Both the position numbers and the translations under genes were made by a program. From an uncultured Alphaproteobacteria bacterium (GTDB lineage: Bacteria; Pseudomonadota; Alphaproteobacteria; HIMB59; GCA-002718135): DNA of 64,000 nt. Of the stretch, positions 63,499-64,000 are shown in pieces. Position 1 is the stretch's first letter, and every line of letters starts with the position of its first letter. Below the pieces are notes generated by a model that worked only from the letters and a program-made list of their open reading frames with translations, was not told the DNA's origin and made no database searches. Where the stretch lies: the NCBI GenBank assembly GCA_902521315.1, contig CABYRH010000003.1, positions 62,001 through 126,000 of the forward strand, given 5' to 3'.

Positions 63499-64000
63499 CA
63501 GTTACGGTTGGTATAGCTCTTATAAGAGTTTTTGTGTATTCACTTTTTGGGTTTTGGAAAATTTCTATTGTTTCTCCAGTTTCTTCAATTTTACCTTTAT
63601 TCATTACAACTACTTTATTAGCAATATTTTTTACAACACTTAAATCATGGGTAATAAAAATGTATGTAAGATTAAATTTCTTTTTTATGTCTAATAATAA
63701 ATTTAATACTTTTGATTGAACAATAACGTCCAAAGCTGAGGTTGGCTCATCAAGAATTATAACTTTTGGTTCTGTTGCTAAAGCTCTTGCGATTGCAACT
63801 CTTTGTTTCTGCCCTCCAGATAATGTATCCGGATATCTATCCATAAAATTGCTTTCTAAACCAACAAAAGATAAGAGTTCTTCAACTTTTTCTTTGTATT
63901 TATTTTTTTCTACAATTTCATGAATCTGTAATGGCAAGGCTATAGTGCTGTAGATAGTTTTTTTGGGATTTAATGTCGACATTGGATTTTGCTGAACAAA
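63473..64000 (-). CDS. Oligopeptide-type ABC transporter ATPase, C-terminal part (cut by window edge)
   Basis: The reading frame is open to base 64000, six codons upstream of the track start (FVQQNP, the Q-loop, precedes MSTLNPKKT). The fragment holds LSGGQKQRVAIARAL (signature), VIILDEPTSALD (Walker B), the switch His in IFITHDLSVV and the OppD/DppD-type tail with FQNPKSEYTKTLIRA. The Walker A part lies outside the window. It resembles the second half of YejF-like or OppF/DppF ATPases but is a different protein from the yejF product at 4 kb. It is coupled to the GAF gene. Confidence 0.88.
   Translation of the reverse strand, partial: FVQQNPMSTLNPKKTIYSTIALPLQIHEIVEKNKYKEKVEELLSFVGLESNFMDRYPDTLSGGQKQRVAIARALATEPKVIILDEPTSALDVIVQSKVLNLLLDIKKKFNLTYIFITHDLSVVKNIANKVVVMNKGKIEETGETIEIFQNPKSEYTKTLIRAIPTVTDEEDATKP

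Noticed and set aside
1-64000. tRNA, rRNA, tmRNA or RNase P RNA genes
   Set aside because: I looked through the larger gaps for GTTCGANTC-type T-arms and other hallmarks and found none; almost all gaps are under 150 bp.

Overview
The window is 64 kb of very AT-rich, tightly packed bacterial chromosome. Gene content and order point to a streamlined marine alphaproteobacterium of the SAR11/HIMB59 sort. Supporting evidence: the petABC bc1 complex, a membrane-anchored CycM-type cytochrome c, COQ9-like, UbiK and NDUFAF7-like proteins, the order 4.5S RNA-dnaX-ybaB-recR, the rpmH-rnpA-yidD-yidC block, a PetP/PetR-like regulator pair beside a branched-chain aminotransferase, and a sulfoacetaldehyde acetyltransferase. 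The clade is inferred from style and gene order; I ran no search. I see no tRNA or rRNA gene, insertion sequence, prophage or CRISPR array.

Layout. 0-2.1 kb: sugar nucleotide genes (GT2, SDR epimerase, gmd). 2.1-11 kb (minus): CycM-type cytochrome, HisN-like phosphatase, the YejABEF peptide importer and a TPR-methyltransferase. 11.1-17.6 kb (plus): kdsB, pheA, SRP RNA, dnaX, ybaB, recR, def, fmt, truA. 17.6-23.7 kb: CIA30 and DUF1289 proteins, Ser/Thr dehydratase, PepP, an untracked 58-aa protein, GT4, GhrA-like reductase. 23.7-30.3 kb (minus): rpmH-rnpA-yidD-yidC-engB-argB-nucleotidase-dapD-dapE. 30.3-32.6 kb: panC, PNPOx-like, a short CCA-type nucleotidyltransferase. 32.6-38.3 kb: a zinc-homeostasis island. 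38.3-50.9 kb: pirin, trmL, petABC, ychF, pth, rplY, prs, pgeF, an NDUFAF7-like methyltransferase, lgt, ubiK, YbjN, proC, COQ9-like, csaA. 50.9-57.4 kb: sensor kinase, PetR-like and PetP-like regulators, ilvE, moaE, moaD, pgsA, uvrC. 57.5-64 kb: accessory metabolism (xsc, GMC oxidoreductase, cation antiporter, M24 peptidase, GAF protein, end of an oligopeptide-type ABC ATPase).

The most interesting part is the zinc island. A perfect 19-bp Zur-type palindrome lies between divergent znuCB-zur and znuA. ZnuA carries an Asp/His loop of about 105 residues, built from a 9-bp repeat and containing a nearly exact 45-bp tandem duplication. It is followed by a COG0523 metallochaperone GTPase, a WD40-type protein and an 84-aa Cys-containing protein in one operon. 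Convergent to these is an unannotated 27-codon gene encoding a peptide with nine cysteines. I infer an uptake, buffering, delivery and storage system for zinc in an organism that normally meets very little of it.

Other notable signals are the SRP RNA ending about 10 nt before dnaX, an in-frame A-AAA-AAA heptamer in dnaX placed to give a gamma-like product, and repeated use of one TTAA or TTAG tetramer as the stop codon of both genes in convergent pairs.
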